Of a stretch of 64,000 bases of DNA, positions 48,321 to 57,734 are shown in pieces. A program made the position numbers and the translations under genes. Source of the stretch: Rhizomicrobium sp. (lineage in GTDB: Bacteria > Pseudomonadota > Alphaproteobacteria > Micropepsales > Micropepsaceae). How positions within the stretch are numbered: the stretch's first letter is position 1; each line of letters opens with the position of its first letter. The notes beneath the pieces were generated by a model. That model was not told the DNA's origin, ran no database searches, and worked only from the letters and a program-made list of their open reading frames with translations. The DNA is taken from NCBI GenBank assembly GCA_037200985.1, contig JBBCGJ010000001.1, positions 4,564,756 to 4,628,755 on the forward strand. Direction: 5' to 3'.

Positions 48321-49319
48321 ATGGCTGCAGCAGGAACGCCGGTCCGCACCGCTTTCGTCACCGGCGGCAGCGGTTTCGTCGGCTCGAATCTCATCGCCGA
48401 GCTCGTGCATCGCGGTTGGCGCGTCACGGCTCTGCACCGTTCCGCAGACCAGGCTGCTGCGCTGTCGGCAATGGGTGCGATACCGGCGAGGGGCGACCTC
48501 ACGCTCCGCGAGTCGGTTCTGGCGGCAATGCCCGCTGCGCCCGACGCCGTCTTCCATGTCGCGGGCGACACCAGCCTGTGGTCGCGCCGCAACGCCCGGC
48601 AGGATGCGATCAACATCGCCGGCACGGCGGCGATGGTCGATGCCGCGTTGGCCCGCGGAGCCAAGCGCTTCATCCATACCTCGACCTGCTCGGCCTATGG
48701 CCGCCATGCCGAACCCATAACGGAGACGACGCGGTCCACGGCGTCGCAATCATGGGTCAATTACGAGAAATCGAAGTGGCTCGCCGAGCAGGAAGTACAG
48801 CGGGGTATTGCCGCCGGCCTCGACGCTGTGATCCTCAATCCTTTTGCGATCCTGGGTCCCGGCGACCGGCATGGCTGGGCCCGTCTCTTCTTCCAGATCC
48901 GCAGCGGCCAGTTCAAGGCAGCGCCGCCAGGCGTCATCACCTGCAACCATGTCCATGAGGTCGTGCGCGCCCACATCTCGGCCTTGGACCTCGGCTATCG
49001 CGGCGACAACTATCTCCTGAATGGTCCAACGACATCTGTCGCCGATCTCGCGACCCTGATCGGCGCGACGATGGGTCTGGACGTGCATCCGAAACCGGCG
49101 CCGATGGCGCTTCTGAACCTCGCGGCAGGTCTTGGTGTGCTCGCCGCCCGCTTCACCGGGAAGGAGCCATCCCTGACGCCGGAAACGGTGGCGTTGATGA
49201 GCGCCGATACGCGCTGCGCCTCGAACAAGGCCGAGCGCGAACTCGACTATCACCGTGTCGAACTCGCAGAATGCCTCCGCGATACGCATGCTTGGCTCAA
49301 GACGCAGGGGCTGGTCTAA
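48321..49319 (+). CDS. NAD-dependent epimerase/dehydratase family protein
   Basis: A 332-residue extended SDR. The cofactor motif GGSGFVG is at residues 15-21, and Tyr/Lys are in NYEKSKW. The sequence resembles the 3-beta-hydroxysteroid/flavonol-reductase group (LNPFAILGPGDRHGW, then a region for the substrate). GGGGGAAC precedes the ATG. It is the second gene after the RidA-like protein; substrate unknown. Confidence 0.87.
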   Translation: MAAAGTPVRTAFVTGGSGFVGSNLIAELVHRGWRVTALHRSADQAAALSAMGAIPARGDLTLRESVLAAMPAAPDAVFHVAGDTSLWSRRNARQDAINIAGTAAMVDAALARGAKRFIHTSTCSAYGRHAEPITETTRSTASQSWVNYEKSKWLAEQEVQRGIAAGLDAVILNPFAILGPGDRHGWARLFFQIRSGQFKAAPPGVITCNHVHEVVRAHISALDLGYRGDNYLLNGPTTSVADLATLIGATMGLDVHPKPAPMALLNLAAGLGVLAARFTGKEPSLTPETVALMSADTRCASNKAERELDYHRVELAECLRDTHAWLKTQGLV

Positions 49320-49339
49320 GAAGCGGCGCAACGAGCCTC

Positions 49340-49633
49340 TTATCGGACGCCCTCGGCGTCCTTCTTGCGCTCCGGCGATTTGGATAGCCGTGCCCGTCGC
49401 ACGCAAGGCATCTCCGACAGCTTCGCGACCAGCAGGCGGGCCCGCGCCGATTCGAGGCCCGGAAATTCCGCGACGACAAAGGAACCGCCGGCGGCGCGCG
49501 AGCGCAGCGTGAGCGCGGCGGGCACGAGGCTGGCGACCGCAAAAGGTTGCAACACGCGCGTCAGCGCGCCGGGCTCGGCGGCGATGCGAGCGAAGATCTT
49601 GGCGCTTTGCGGCTTGACGGTGCGGGTCTCCAT
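49340..49633 (-). CDS. small ACT-like domain protein
   Basis: A 97-residue protein that reads as a single ACT-like fold: KIFARIAAEPGALTRVLQPF, then FVVAEFPGLESARARLLVAK and LSEMPCVRRARL. The pattern, with the AEPGAL loop, resembles small regulatory ACT subunits of acetolactate-synthase type (IlvM/IlvN) and stand-alone ACT proteins. It is divergent from an Lrp regulator 105 bases away and may bind an amino acid. Function is inferred only from the fold-like pattern. Confidence 0.62.
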   Translation of the reverse strand: METRTVKPQSAKIFARIAAEPGALTRVLQPFAVASLVPAALTLRSRAAGGSFVVAEFPGLESARARLLVAKLSEMPCVRRARLSKSPERKKDAEGVR

Positions 49634-49738
49634 GAAGGTAGGTTATTGCAGGAAACGGGGAATTTGTTGCCTATGTTGCGATACGTGCAACAGTTTGAGC
49701 ATTATCATACTCCAATATGAATATTTCCGGAGAAGTTC

Positions 49739-50269
49739 ATGCGCGCTGAGCTCGATGCCACCGATCTGACGCTTCTCGACGTGTTGCAGCATGACTGCTC
49801 GCTTTCCGCCGCCGAACTGGCGGAGAAGGTTGGCCTGTCGCAGTCTCCCTGCTGGCGGCGCGTTCAACGGCTCAAGGACGAGGGCTACATCAAGCGCAAG
49901 GTTGCGGTCCTTGATCGCAGGCGACTGGGTCTCAACGCCCATGTCTTTGCGCGGGTGAAGCTTTCGGCCCATGGCAGAGCCCATCTCGCCGAATTCTCCA
50001 AGGCCGTCCAATCCTTCCCGGAAGTGCTGGAATGCTACGTGATGATGGGCGAGACAGACTTTCTCCTGCGCATCGTGACGGAGGATGTCGATGCCTATGA
50101 GCGGTTTTTCTTCGAGCGGCTGTCGCGGCTTCCCGGCGTGCAGGAGATCAACTCCACGGTTGCCCTTTCCGAGATCAAAGCATCGACCGCCTTGCCGCTG
50201 CTCGGATCCCGAATTGCGGCCCCCGTCAAACGCGGTCGGCGACAGCATCGCCCAGCGCGCCAGCCTTAG
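49739..50269 (+). CDS. Lrp/AsnC family transcriptional regulator
   Basis: A 176-residue single Lrp/AsnC protein: helix-turn-helix at about residues 8-55 (LTLLDVLQHDCSLSAAELAE) and an effector domain ending in VQEINSTVALSEIKASTALP. About 20 residues longer than usual at the C-terminus (basic tail). The AT-rich gap to the divergent ACT-like gene holds its promoter. Both products likely sense amino acids. Confidence 0.9.
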   Translation: MRAELDATDLTLLDVLQHDCSLSAAELAEKVGLSQSPCWRRVQRLKDEGYIKRKVAVLDRRRLGLNAHVFARVKLSAHGRAHLAEFSKAVQSFPEVLECYVMMGETDFLLRIVTEDVDAYERFFFERLSRLPGVQEINSTVALSEIKASTALPLLGSRIAAPVKRGRRQHRPARQP

Positions 50270-50316
50270 GCCCGCATCCAGCGCTTGCAATACCTCCGGC
50301 GTCGACCGAGCGCCGG

Positions 50317-51699
50317 TCAGTAGCGATCGGCAACGTGGCCCTTCGGCGTTTCGCTGAAGCTCTCGGCCGGATAAGGCAGCATGGTCGCATTCCATGCGGA
50401 ATAGGCCGCCTTCATCCGCGCGAAGCGATCGGGCAGGCGCTCGGCTAGGTTGGCGCGTTCGCGCTGGTCGGCCGCGACGTCGAAGAGATATTCGCGGCCG
50501 CCCAGCTTCAGATATTTCAGGTCGCCGTCGCGCATTGCCGCCTGGTCGTTGGCACGATAGCGCCAGAACAACGTGCGGCCGTGGCCGGCCGCCTCCTCGA
50601 CGAAAATGGATGAAAGATCCTCGCCGTCCGGAGGATAGGACGTGGACGGAGCGGTCTGTGCGAGCGTCGTCAGGGTCGGCAGCCAGTCCATCGAGACCGT
50701 CACCTGGTCGCTTCGCGATCCGGCCGCGATGCGGCCGGGCCAGCGCAACAGTGCCGGGACGCGCAGGCCGCCCTCGAGCAACTCGCCCTTCATCCCGGTG
50801 AACGGCCAAGTGTCGGAGAAGCGTTCCCCGCCATTGTCGCTCGTGAATACGACGATCGTGTCGTCGGCGATGCCGGCGGCCTGGAGCGCGGCGAGGATAC
50901 GGCCGACTCCGGCATCCATCGACCGCACCATCGCGGCATATATGGCTAGATTGCCGCCGTCCTCGTCGCGCAGGCTTTTGAGCTGTGCAGGGACCGCGCC
51001 GTCGGCGGGGCCTTCCCATGGCCAATGCGGCGCGTTGTAGTGCAGGCTGAGAAAAAACGGGCCGCGCTTGCCTTGACGGGCGATGTAGGCGGCGGCGCGG
51101 TCAGTAAGGACGTCGGTGAGGTAACCTTCGACCGAGACGGGACGATCGTTCTCGTACAATCCGTCATATGGTTCTTCACCCGCGCCGCGGCCGACCACGC
51201 GGTGCGCGAAATAGTCTGTGGCGCCGCCATAGAAGCCGAAAAACTCGTCATAGCCGCTCTTGCGCGGGCCGTAATGCGGCGGCGCCCCAAGATGCCATTT
51301 GCCCACCAGGGCGGTGCGATAGCCGACACGGCGGAGCAGCGACGGCAATGTCGGATGACCGGGCGGCAGGCCCACCGGGCTGGAGTTCTCCGGCACCGGT
51401 TCTTCAAGCCCGACCGGCAGGCGATATTGATAGCGTCCCGTGATCAAGGCCGTACGCGTCGCCGAACACACCGCGGAATTGGCGTAGGCTTGGGCGAGCT
51501 TCAGTCCGTCCGCGGCCAGGCTGTCGATCGCTGGGGTCTCGAAATCGGGCTGTCCGTAACAGCTAAGGTCCGCGTAGCCGAGATCGTCAGCCAGGATGAA
51601 GACGATGTTGGGTCGCCGCACCTGGCCTTCGCCGCGCGCGGCTGCGGCAAAGGCAGCCGCGGCCGCGGCGCCCTTAAGGACGTTTCGCCGGCTTTGCAT
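50317..51699 (-). CDS. Tat-exported sulfatase
   Basis: A 460-residue formylglycine-type sulfatase. The N-terminus QSRRNVLKGAAAAAAF is a twin-arginine signal, so it acts in the periplasm. Metal-binding ILADDLGYADLS is near 35-46; the modification site CSATR has Cys78 and Arg82, a CxAxR rather than the common CxPxR. GKWHLGAP and VFTSDNGGE follow as expected. It hydrolyses a sulfate ester; the arylsulfatase-like length does not fix the substrate. Its first 26 bases overlap the end of the D-serine ammonia-lyase gene. Confidence 0.88.
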   Translation of the reverse strand: MQSRRNVLKGAAAAAAFAAAARGEGQVRRPNIVFILADDLGYADLSCYGQPDFETPAIDSLAADGLKLAQAYANSAVCSATRTALITGRYQYRLPVGLEEPVPENSSPVGLPPGHPTLPSLLRRVGYRTALVGKWHLGAPPHYGPRKSGYDEFFGFYGGATDYFAHRVVGRGAGEEPYDGLYENDRPVSVEGYLTDVLTDRAAAYIARQGKRGPFFLSLHYNAPHWPWEGPADGAVPAQLKSLRDEDGGNLAIYAAMVRSMDAGVGRILAALQAAGIADDTIVVFTSDNGGERFSDTWPFTGMKGELLEGGLRVPALLRWPGRIAAGSRSDQVTVSMDWLPTLTTLAQTAPSTSYPPDGEDLSSIFVEEAAGHGRTLFWRYRANDQAAMRDGDLKYLKLGGREYLFDVAADQRERANLAERLPDRFARMKAAYSAWNATMLPYPAESFSETPKGHVADRY

Positions 51700-53026
51700 G
51701 CGTCGCGCACTCCGTCAGATCGGAATTCAGCTTGTACGACAGATAGCCCATGAATTCGTCGTCCCGCAGCAGCGAACCGCCGGTGGTCCACACGACATGC
51801 ACCGCGTCGTCGAATCGCGCCAGAGGGCCGCGCGATACCGGCCGCGCGCGCAAGGCTTCCGCCACCGGTGTGATGGCGGCAAAGCCGGCGGCGGCCGATG
51901 GCTCGAGCCGCATCGCCGCCTCGCTCCAGGCGTGCGACAGCCACTGCATCATCGCCGCGTCCGGCACCGCGGCCAGCGCGTCGATATCCGGACCGATCTG
52001 TGCGAGCGCCAGCTCCGACGCGACAGGCGTCGCAAGGCCGTCCGCGATCGTGCGGTTGTCGAGTCCGAGCTTGTAGACCGGCAACGCGCGTCCCTCGCCG
52101 AAGGCGATGGCGGCCAGCATGCAGGCCGAGGCGACCGGCTCGACGAAGACACAGGCGACGTTGCGGCCGAAGATCGACTTCAGGCCGAAGGTGATGCCGC
52201 CCGGCGCTCCGCCCACCCCGCAGGGCAGATAGACGATCAGCGGCTGCTCCGCCGAGATCGCGATGGCGGCTTGAGAAAGCTGGTGCGCCAGCTCCGCGGC
52301 GCCGACCGCATAGCCGACGAACAGCGCCCGCGAGCGCTCGTCGTCGATGAAATGTGCCTTCCCGGCTCGCTCGAACGAGCGCCGGGCGATCCCCACGGTG
52401 CGGGCATAGTCGCAATCATGTTCGACGACCGTGACGCCCATCTCGCGCAAGGCGTTCTTTTTCCATGCCTTGGCGTCGCGCGACATGTGGATCTCGGTCG
52501 CGAAGCCGAAGCGGCTGGCGACCATTCCGACGCTCAGCCCGAGATTGCCGGTGCTGGCCACGCCGACGCGATAGGCGCCGAACGCCCGGCGGGCTGCGCG
52601 TGTGCCGATAATGTCATAGGTTTCGCCCGCGACGAGCAAGCCTTCCTTGCGCGCTACTGCTTCGACGAAGCAGAGCACCTCGTAGACGCCGCCCCGTGCC
52701 TTGATGGTGCCGGTCAGCGGCAGACGGTGATCCGCCTTGACGAGCAGGCGACCGATCTCTGCCGGCGGCGTGTCGTAGCGCAGCAGCGGCGATGCAATGT
52801 GTCCGTTCCAGGCGCCATCCGGAAAGAGACGCGCCAGCACCGGCGCAAAACGCGCCAGCCGTGCCTCGGCCTCGCTAATCGCGGACCGTGCTATGTCGGC
52901 GCGGACAAGCGGCACCGCGGCCGGCTCGCGGAGCCAGACTGTCGCCCGTCCGGCGCCGAGATCGGCCAGGCAGGCGTCTCGGCACGTATCGTCGTGCGCC
53001 GCGCCATCGGTCGAGGACACTGTCAT
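51674..53026 (-). CDS. dsdA: D-serine ammonia-lyase
   Basis: A 450-residue fold-type II PLP enzyme matching D-serine dehydratase (D-serine to pyruvate plus ammonia). The PLP Lys is residue 109 in LPLTGTIKARGG, the phosphate-binding loop is LPCGVGGAPGG, and MSRDAKAWKKNALREMGVTV and DDERSRALFVGYAV are DsdA-specific blocks. The ATG at 53026 is chosen because family homology starts there; upstream frame has no homology. It overlaps the sulfatase gene by 26 bases, so the two are translationally linked, and follows a LysR gene (69 bases). Confidence 0.87.
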   Translation of the reverse strand: MTVSSTDGAAHDDTCRDACLADLGAGRATVWLREPAAVPLVRADIARSAISEAEARLARFAPVLARLFPDGAWNGHIASPLLRYDTPPAEIGRLLVKADHRLPLTGTIKARGGVYEVLCFVEAVARKEGLLVAGETYDIIGTRAARRAFGAYRVGVASTGNLGLSVGMVASRFGFATEIHMSRDAKAWKKNALREMGVTVVEHDCDYARTVGIARRSFERAGKAHFIDDERSRALFVGYAVGAAELAHQLSQAAIAISAEQPLIVYLPCGVGGAPGGITFGLKSIFGRNVACVFVEPVASACMLAAIAFGEGRALPVYKLGLDNRTIADGLATPVASELALAQIGPDIDALAAVPDAAMMQWLSHAWSEAAMRLEPSAAAGFAAITPVAEALRARPVSRGPLARFDDAVHVVWTTGGSLLRDDEFMGYLSYKLNSDLTECATHAKPAKRP

Positions 53027-53094
53027 TGCGGCGCCACCATCGCCATCGCGGTGCGGCGGGCAATCCAATTGCGCTGGGACGCATATTAGCCCGT

Positions 53095-54036
53095 CTAATG
53101 CCGATCGCCGGCCGCCATCAGGGCCGCGGCCTGCGCCTGAGTCGCGGCGAGTGTCTTGCCGAGCCAGGCGGTAAAGATACGGACGGCGGAACGGCTGTCG
53201 CCCGGACGATGGGTCACAACGCGATAATGGGCGCTCGGAACGGGTTCCATCTCGCCGGCCAGCATGAGATCGCCTTTGTTCAGCAGGCGATGCACGATGA
53301 TGGCGCGTCCGACCGCGATGCCTTGACCGCACATCGCGGCGTGATAGGCCAGATGGGCCATGTTGAAATGCCGCTCGGCCGAAGGAGCCGCGGCCCAATC
53401 GCCGCGCCGGCTGGTCAGTAGGCCTTGCCATTCCTCGCCCGCGCTGGCGCCATGCCAAGGCTCTTCGTCATGCAGGCGCACGACTTGCCGCCCGTCGCGC
53501 GCCCGCAGACCTTCGAGATAGGCGGCCGAACAGACCGGAAAGGTCAGCTCGCGGTGCGCCAGCAATTCGTGGAGATCGCTGACCGGCTCGCGCTCGTAAA
53601 CAATCGCCAGGTCGATGCCGGCGTCTTCCATGCGCTCGGCCGACATCGGCACCAGTTCGGCGCGGACGAACAGCTCAATGTCGCCATGCTCTCGATAGAA
53701 GGATTCGAGATTGGGCACGAGCCACTCGGTCGCGAAGGAGGGGATGCAGCTCACCACGAGCGACCGCCGGGAGGCGCGGACCACCCGGCTCAACGGTTCG
53801 TCGAGCAACAGCGAAACTTGGTTCATCGCGGTAAGGAAGGAGCTGCCCTCCGAGGTCAGGGCGATCTTGCCCTTCGCGCGGCTGAACAGCGCACGCCCCA
53901 ACCGGCCTTCGAGCCGCGCAATGCGCTGGCTGACGGCGCCCTGGGTGACTCCGATGCGTCTGGCCGCGGCGGTGAAGCTCCCCATGCGCGCTGCCGACCG
54001 GAAGACCCACAGATCGGCCAGCATCTGACCGTCCAT
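53095..54036 (-). CDS. LysR family transcriptional regulator
   Basis: A 313-residue LysR protein with N-terminal winged helix (DLWVFRSAARMGSFTAAARR, VTQGAVSQRIARLEGRLG) and an effector domain. It is the first gene of the LysR, D-serine ammonia-lyase, sulfatase set and divergent from a TonB receptor, so it probably regulates both, in the manner of DsdC. ATG 54036 is preferred over a TTG at 54102; an ATG at 54024 is also possible. Confidence 0.85.
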   Translation of the reverse strand: MDGQMLADLWVFRSAARMGSFTAAARRIGVTQGAVSQRIARLEGRLGRALFSRAKGKIALTSEGSSFLTAMNQVSLLLDEPLSRVVRASRRSLVVSCIPSFATEWLVPNLESFYREHGDIELFVRAELVPMSAERMEDAGIDLAIVYEREPVSDLHELLAHRELTFPVCSAAYLEGLRARDGRQVVRLHDEEPWHGASAGEEWQGLLTSRRGDWAAAPSAERHFNMAHLAYHAAMCGQGIAVGRAIIVHRLLNKGDLMLAGEMEPVPSAHYRVVTHRPGDSRSAVRIFTAWLGKTLAATQAQAAALMAAGDRH

Positions 54037-54262
54037 GCGATAAACATCGTCCAGCTCGGACGGATCCGCCGTTCTGACATCAGTCTTTCTGCCGCCACCC
54101 AACGCAACGCCTCGCAGAATGCGACGAGGCTGCGACTATAACGCCAGCTAATGGCCTGCCTAGTCCTTTTGCGTTGCGGCAAACCCCGGCCGGCCGCAGC
54201 GTTCGTCACAGATGTCTCACAAAGCGCGCGGGGCGCGGCGTGAACCGGACGGGGGCTCGATC

Positions 54263-56422
54263 ATGTTGCGTACGAGATTTCTTGCAGCGACTGCGCTGGG
54301 AACGACGTTGTTCTGGGCCGCCGGAGCGGCTGGGCAGGAAGCGCCCCGCGCGTCCGATGGTGCTGTCGAGACCGTTATCGTCACGGCGACCAAGCGTGCC
54401 GAAGACCTCCAGAAAGTCCCGATCAGCGTCACCGCGCTGTCGGAAGATCTCATCAAGAAGACCGACGCGACCCGGTTCGAAGACGTGGTCCGCGCCATCC
54501 CCGGCCTGTCCTACAACGAGAACAGCGCCGGTTCCGCAACCTATACAATTCGCGGCGTCAACACGAGCAGCTCGGTCAGCAACGTCCAGTCGCCAGTGGC
54601 CGTCTATTTGGATGAGGTGCCGGTGCTCGATCCGTTCGGCCCGCACAACATCACTGATCTTCGCCTGTTCGACGTCGGCCAGGTCGAAGTGCTGCGCGGT
54701 CCGCAGGGCACGCTGTTTGGTTCCGGTGCGCTGGGCGGCGCGATCCGGCTCGCGACCAACAAGCCGGATGCATCCGCCTATGACGCGGCAGCGGAAGCCA
54801 CCGTGGAGTCGGTCGAAAACGGTGGCGTCGGCTACCGCCTCAACGGCATGGCGAACATTCCCCTTAACGATACGCTCGCGCTGCGCATCGTCGGCTATTA
54901 CGATCGCGATCCGGGCTGGATCGACAACACCACGCGCCATGAGGCCGACGTCAACCGCGCCGTCACCAAGGGTGGCCGCGCCATGCTGCGCTGGACGCCC
55001 ACCGACGACCTGACGCTGACCGGTACCTTTCTCTACGAAAATGACCACCCGAACGACGCGGCTTACACCTCGTATACGAACAAGAATCTCGAATTCACGA
55101 GCGCGACGGCGAACTTCGCCTATCAGGATCTGAAGACATATAACCTCGCCGCCGAATACACGCTGCCATGGGCGACGATCACCTCATCGACCAGCTTCGT
55201 GGACAAGACAGAGCTCGAGCACACCGACTTCACCACCCGGTCGGAGGCGATCACCCATATCATGGCGCCGGCGCCAATCGTCGATAGCGGCCCGTCCGGC
55301 GACTTCATCCAGGAAGTGCGCATTGCGTCTGCCGACGAACATCCGTTCAAATGGCTCGCTGGCGTTTATTATCAGCACTACTACCGGTCGTTCACGGAAT
55401 CGCTCACCGTGCCCGGCGCCGGTGCGCGCTTCGCCGGTGCCGGCTATCCCAGCGACACCATCCTGTTCGACCTTTATCGCGTGAAGGTGGTCGAAGAGGC
55501 CGTGTTCGGCGAACTGTCCTATGACTTGACGGATACGCTCACGGCCACGGCCGGCGCGCGCGTCTTCAACGACTCCGTGCGCACCACGGACGACGGCAAT
55601 TCGGTGCTCGAAGGTCTCGTCACGCTGCGCAATGCCGCGACCTTCACCAAGGTGACGCCGAAATTCGCCCTCACCTATACGCCGTCGCAGGACCTGATGT
55701 TCTATGCGCAGGCGACGCAAGGCTACCGCGTCGGACAGGGCAACCTGTCGCCGCCCTTCGACCCGTCCTCGGGCCAGCCCATTCCCGGTGCCTATGGTCC
55801 CGACAACCTCTGGAATTACGAGATCGGCTTCAAGACCGAGTTCTTCGACCACCGCCTGCGGCTCGACGGCGCGGCCTACTACATCGACTGGAAGAACATC
55901 CAGCTCCAGCAATCGACGGTGGCGTCTGGCCTCGTCTACACCAGCAATGCAGGCAACGCGACGGTCAAGGGGTTCGAGATCGAGGCCGACGCATCGCCCA
56001 TCGACGGTTTGGATCTCGGCGTCTCGCTCTCCTACGACGATGCGCGGCTCGACAGCGTCGCGACCGGCGTCAACGCGCTGGCGGGAGACCAGTTGCCAGG
56101 CTCCGCACCGTTCACCGGCTATACCTATGCGCAGTACGATTTCCCGATCGGCGGGGGGATGGCCGGCTATATGCGGGCGGATTATAGATATACCGGCAAG
56201 GAGTACGCTGACCTGAACAATCCGACTTCGCTGGTCTATGGCAATTTCGGCGACGTCAATTTGGAGCTTGGCCTGACGGTGGACAAGTTCGACATCAATC
56301 TCTTCGTGAACAACCTGACCGATGGCCGCGCCCTGATAAGCGCGCGCAAGCTCTTCAACGCGCCCATCGGGTTGCGCGAGCAACCCCGCACCGTCGGCGT
56401 CACTCTCAGGGCACACCTTTGA
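54263..56422 (+). CDS. TonB-dependent receptor
   Basis: A 719-residue outer-membrane receptor with signal peptide (ending near AAGQEAP), the TonB-box-like ETVIVTATKRAEDLQKVP, plug block VEVLRGPQGTLFGSGALGG and a barrel ending QPRTVGVTLRAHL. It is divergent from the LysR of the D-serine/sulfatase set and overlaps the following hydrolase gene by 4 bases (TTGA), so receptor and hydrolase are co-translated. It likely brings in the substrate of that set. Confidence 0.92.
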   Translation: MLRTRFLAATALGTTLFWAAGAAGQEAPRASDGAVETVIVTATKRAEDLQKVPISVTALSEDLIKKTDATRFEDVVRAIPGLSYNENSAGSATYTIRGVNTSSSVSNVQSPVAVYLDEVPVLDPFGPHNITDLRLFDVGQVEVLRGPQGTLFGSGALGGAIRLATNKPDASAYDAAAEATVESVENGGVGYRLNGMANIPLNDTLALRIVGYYDRDPGWIDNTTRHEADVNRAVTKGGRAMLRWTPTDDLTLTGTFLYENDHPNDAAYTSYTNKNLEFTSATANFAYQDLKTYNLAAEYTLPWATITSSTSFVDKTELEHTDFTTRSEAITHIMAPAPIVDSGPSGDFIQEVRIASADEHPFKWLAGVYYQHYYRSFTESLTVPGAGARFAGAGYPSDTILFDLYRVKVVEEAVFGELSYDLTDTLTATAGARVFNDSVRTTDDGNSVLEGLVTLRNAATFTKVTPKFALTYTPSQDLMFYAQATQGYRVGQGNLSPPFDPSSGQPIPGAYGPDNLWNYEIGFKTEFFDHRLRLDGAAYYIDWKNIQLQQSTVASGLVYTSNAGNATVKGFEIEADASPIDGLDLGVSLSYDDARLDSVATGVNALAGDQLPGSAPFTGYTYAQYDFPIGGGMAGYMRADYRYTGKEYADLNNPTSLVYGNFGDVNLELGLTVDKFDINLFVNNLTDGRALISARKLFNAPIGLREQPRTVGVTLRAHL

Positions 56423-57438
56423 GTCGGGCCGCCGCTGCCGCGTTCTTGGCGGTGGCGTGCCTGCTGGGCGCCGCCGATGCGGGCGCGACACCACGCTGCA
56501 TGCCGGCGGTGGTCGGCCGCGATTCCTGGTGCGACGTGCCCGGAGCCAGACTGAACTATATCGATTGGGGCGGGCAGGGCACACCGCTTATCCTGCTGTC
56601 CGGGCTAGGCGACACGGCGCATGTCTTCGACGACCTCGCACCGCGGTTGACCGTCGGACACCATGTCTATGCGTTCACCCGCCGCGGCTTCGGCAGCTCG
56701 CGCGCGTTCCGCGGCGGTTACGACGCCCGCACATTGACGTCCGACATCACGGCGCTGATGGACGCGCTGGGGATCGCGCGGGCGGATTTCGTTGGACATT
56801 CCGTCGCCGGCGAAGAACTGACCGCGCTTGCCAGCACCGTGCCCGGACGCGTGCGCCGGCTGGTCTATCTCGACGCGGCGTATGATCGCTCCGGGGTCGC
56901 GGCCTGGATTGACAAGGACCCTGGCAATCCGCGCGATCCGTCGCCGGCCGCGCTCAAGGATTTCGGAACATTCATAGCCTGGCGGCAGCGTTCGCTCGGT
57001 ATTTCGTCGTTCGCGGTCGGCAATGATATCCGCTCTGGCTACAGACCGGGACAGCACGGCTTGGTGAGCATGACGCCCGGCAACGTCGTGCATGCGGTGA
57101 TCCAGGGCGACGCCGCTGCCCATCCCGACTATGCGCGCGTCAGGTCCCCGGCGATGGCGCTCTATTCGCCGAAGGACAAGCTAGAGCAGCTTCCGCCGGA
57201 CGCGTCTCCGGCGCGCCGGCGCGCCGCGCTCGCCTTTTCGATCGCTGTCGTGCGGCCTTGGATGTTGGCGGAAAAGGCGCGATTCGAGAAATCCATCCGC
57301 TGTGGCGTTGCGTGGGAGATCAAGGGTGCCGGCCATTACCTTTTCCTAGAGCGGCCGGACGACACGGCCGCATGGATCCGCTCGTTCCTGTCATCGTCGG
57401 TACCTTGCAAATGGAGCGCTGGCGACACCAAGCGTTGA
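56419..57438 (+). CDS. exported alpha/beta hydrolase
   Basis: A 339-residue alpha/beta hydrolase starting with TTG inside the receptor's stop (TTGA). The first 24 residues (AFLAVACLLGAADAGA) are a signal peptide, so it works in the periplasm. The oxyanion region LLSGLGDTAHVF, the nucleophile elbow GHSVAG (Ser at about 127) and the His in GAGHYLFLERP are visible. It probably hydrolyses an ester brought in by the receptor. Substrate unknown. Confidence 0.88.
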   Translation: MSRAAAAAFLAVACLLGAADAGATPRCMPAVVGRDSWCDVPGARLNYIDWGGQGTPLILLSGLGDTAHVFDDLAPRLTVGHHVYAFTRRGFGSSRAFRGGYDARTLTSDITALMDALGIARADFVGHSVAGEELTALASTVPGRVRRLVYLDAAYDRSGVAAWIDKDPGNPRDPSPAALKDFGTFIAWRQRSLGISSFAVGNDIRSGYRPGQHGLVSMTPGNVVHAVIQGDAAAHPDYARVRSPAMALYSPKDKLEQLPPDASPARRRAALAFSIAVVRPWMLAEKARFEKSIRCGVAWEIKGAGHYLFLERPDDTAAWIRSFLSSSVPCKWSAGDTKR

Positions 57439-57734
57439 CCTTGCAGTGTTGCGCGCGGAAATCCGACTGGAATGCCATGACGATGCTTCGGACTTTTGCT
57501 CCGGACAATTTTCTCGAGATGTCGACGAGGGCCCGAACATCACTTGTGATGCCTACTTGACCCGTTGGGAGAGCCCCGCGGCGGAGCTGCGCTACGGGTG
57601 AAATCGTGCCCGCTTGGTGGCAATAGCGACGGGTCGCTAAAGGAGCAAAATGGCCGAACTCGACCGCCAATGACCGGAAAATCTCTGGGTACGGTCTAGG
57701 TACAGCACGTTCTCGCAGAAGTCAGAATTGTTGG

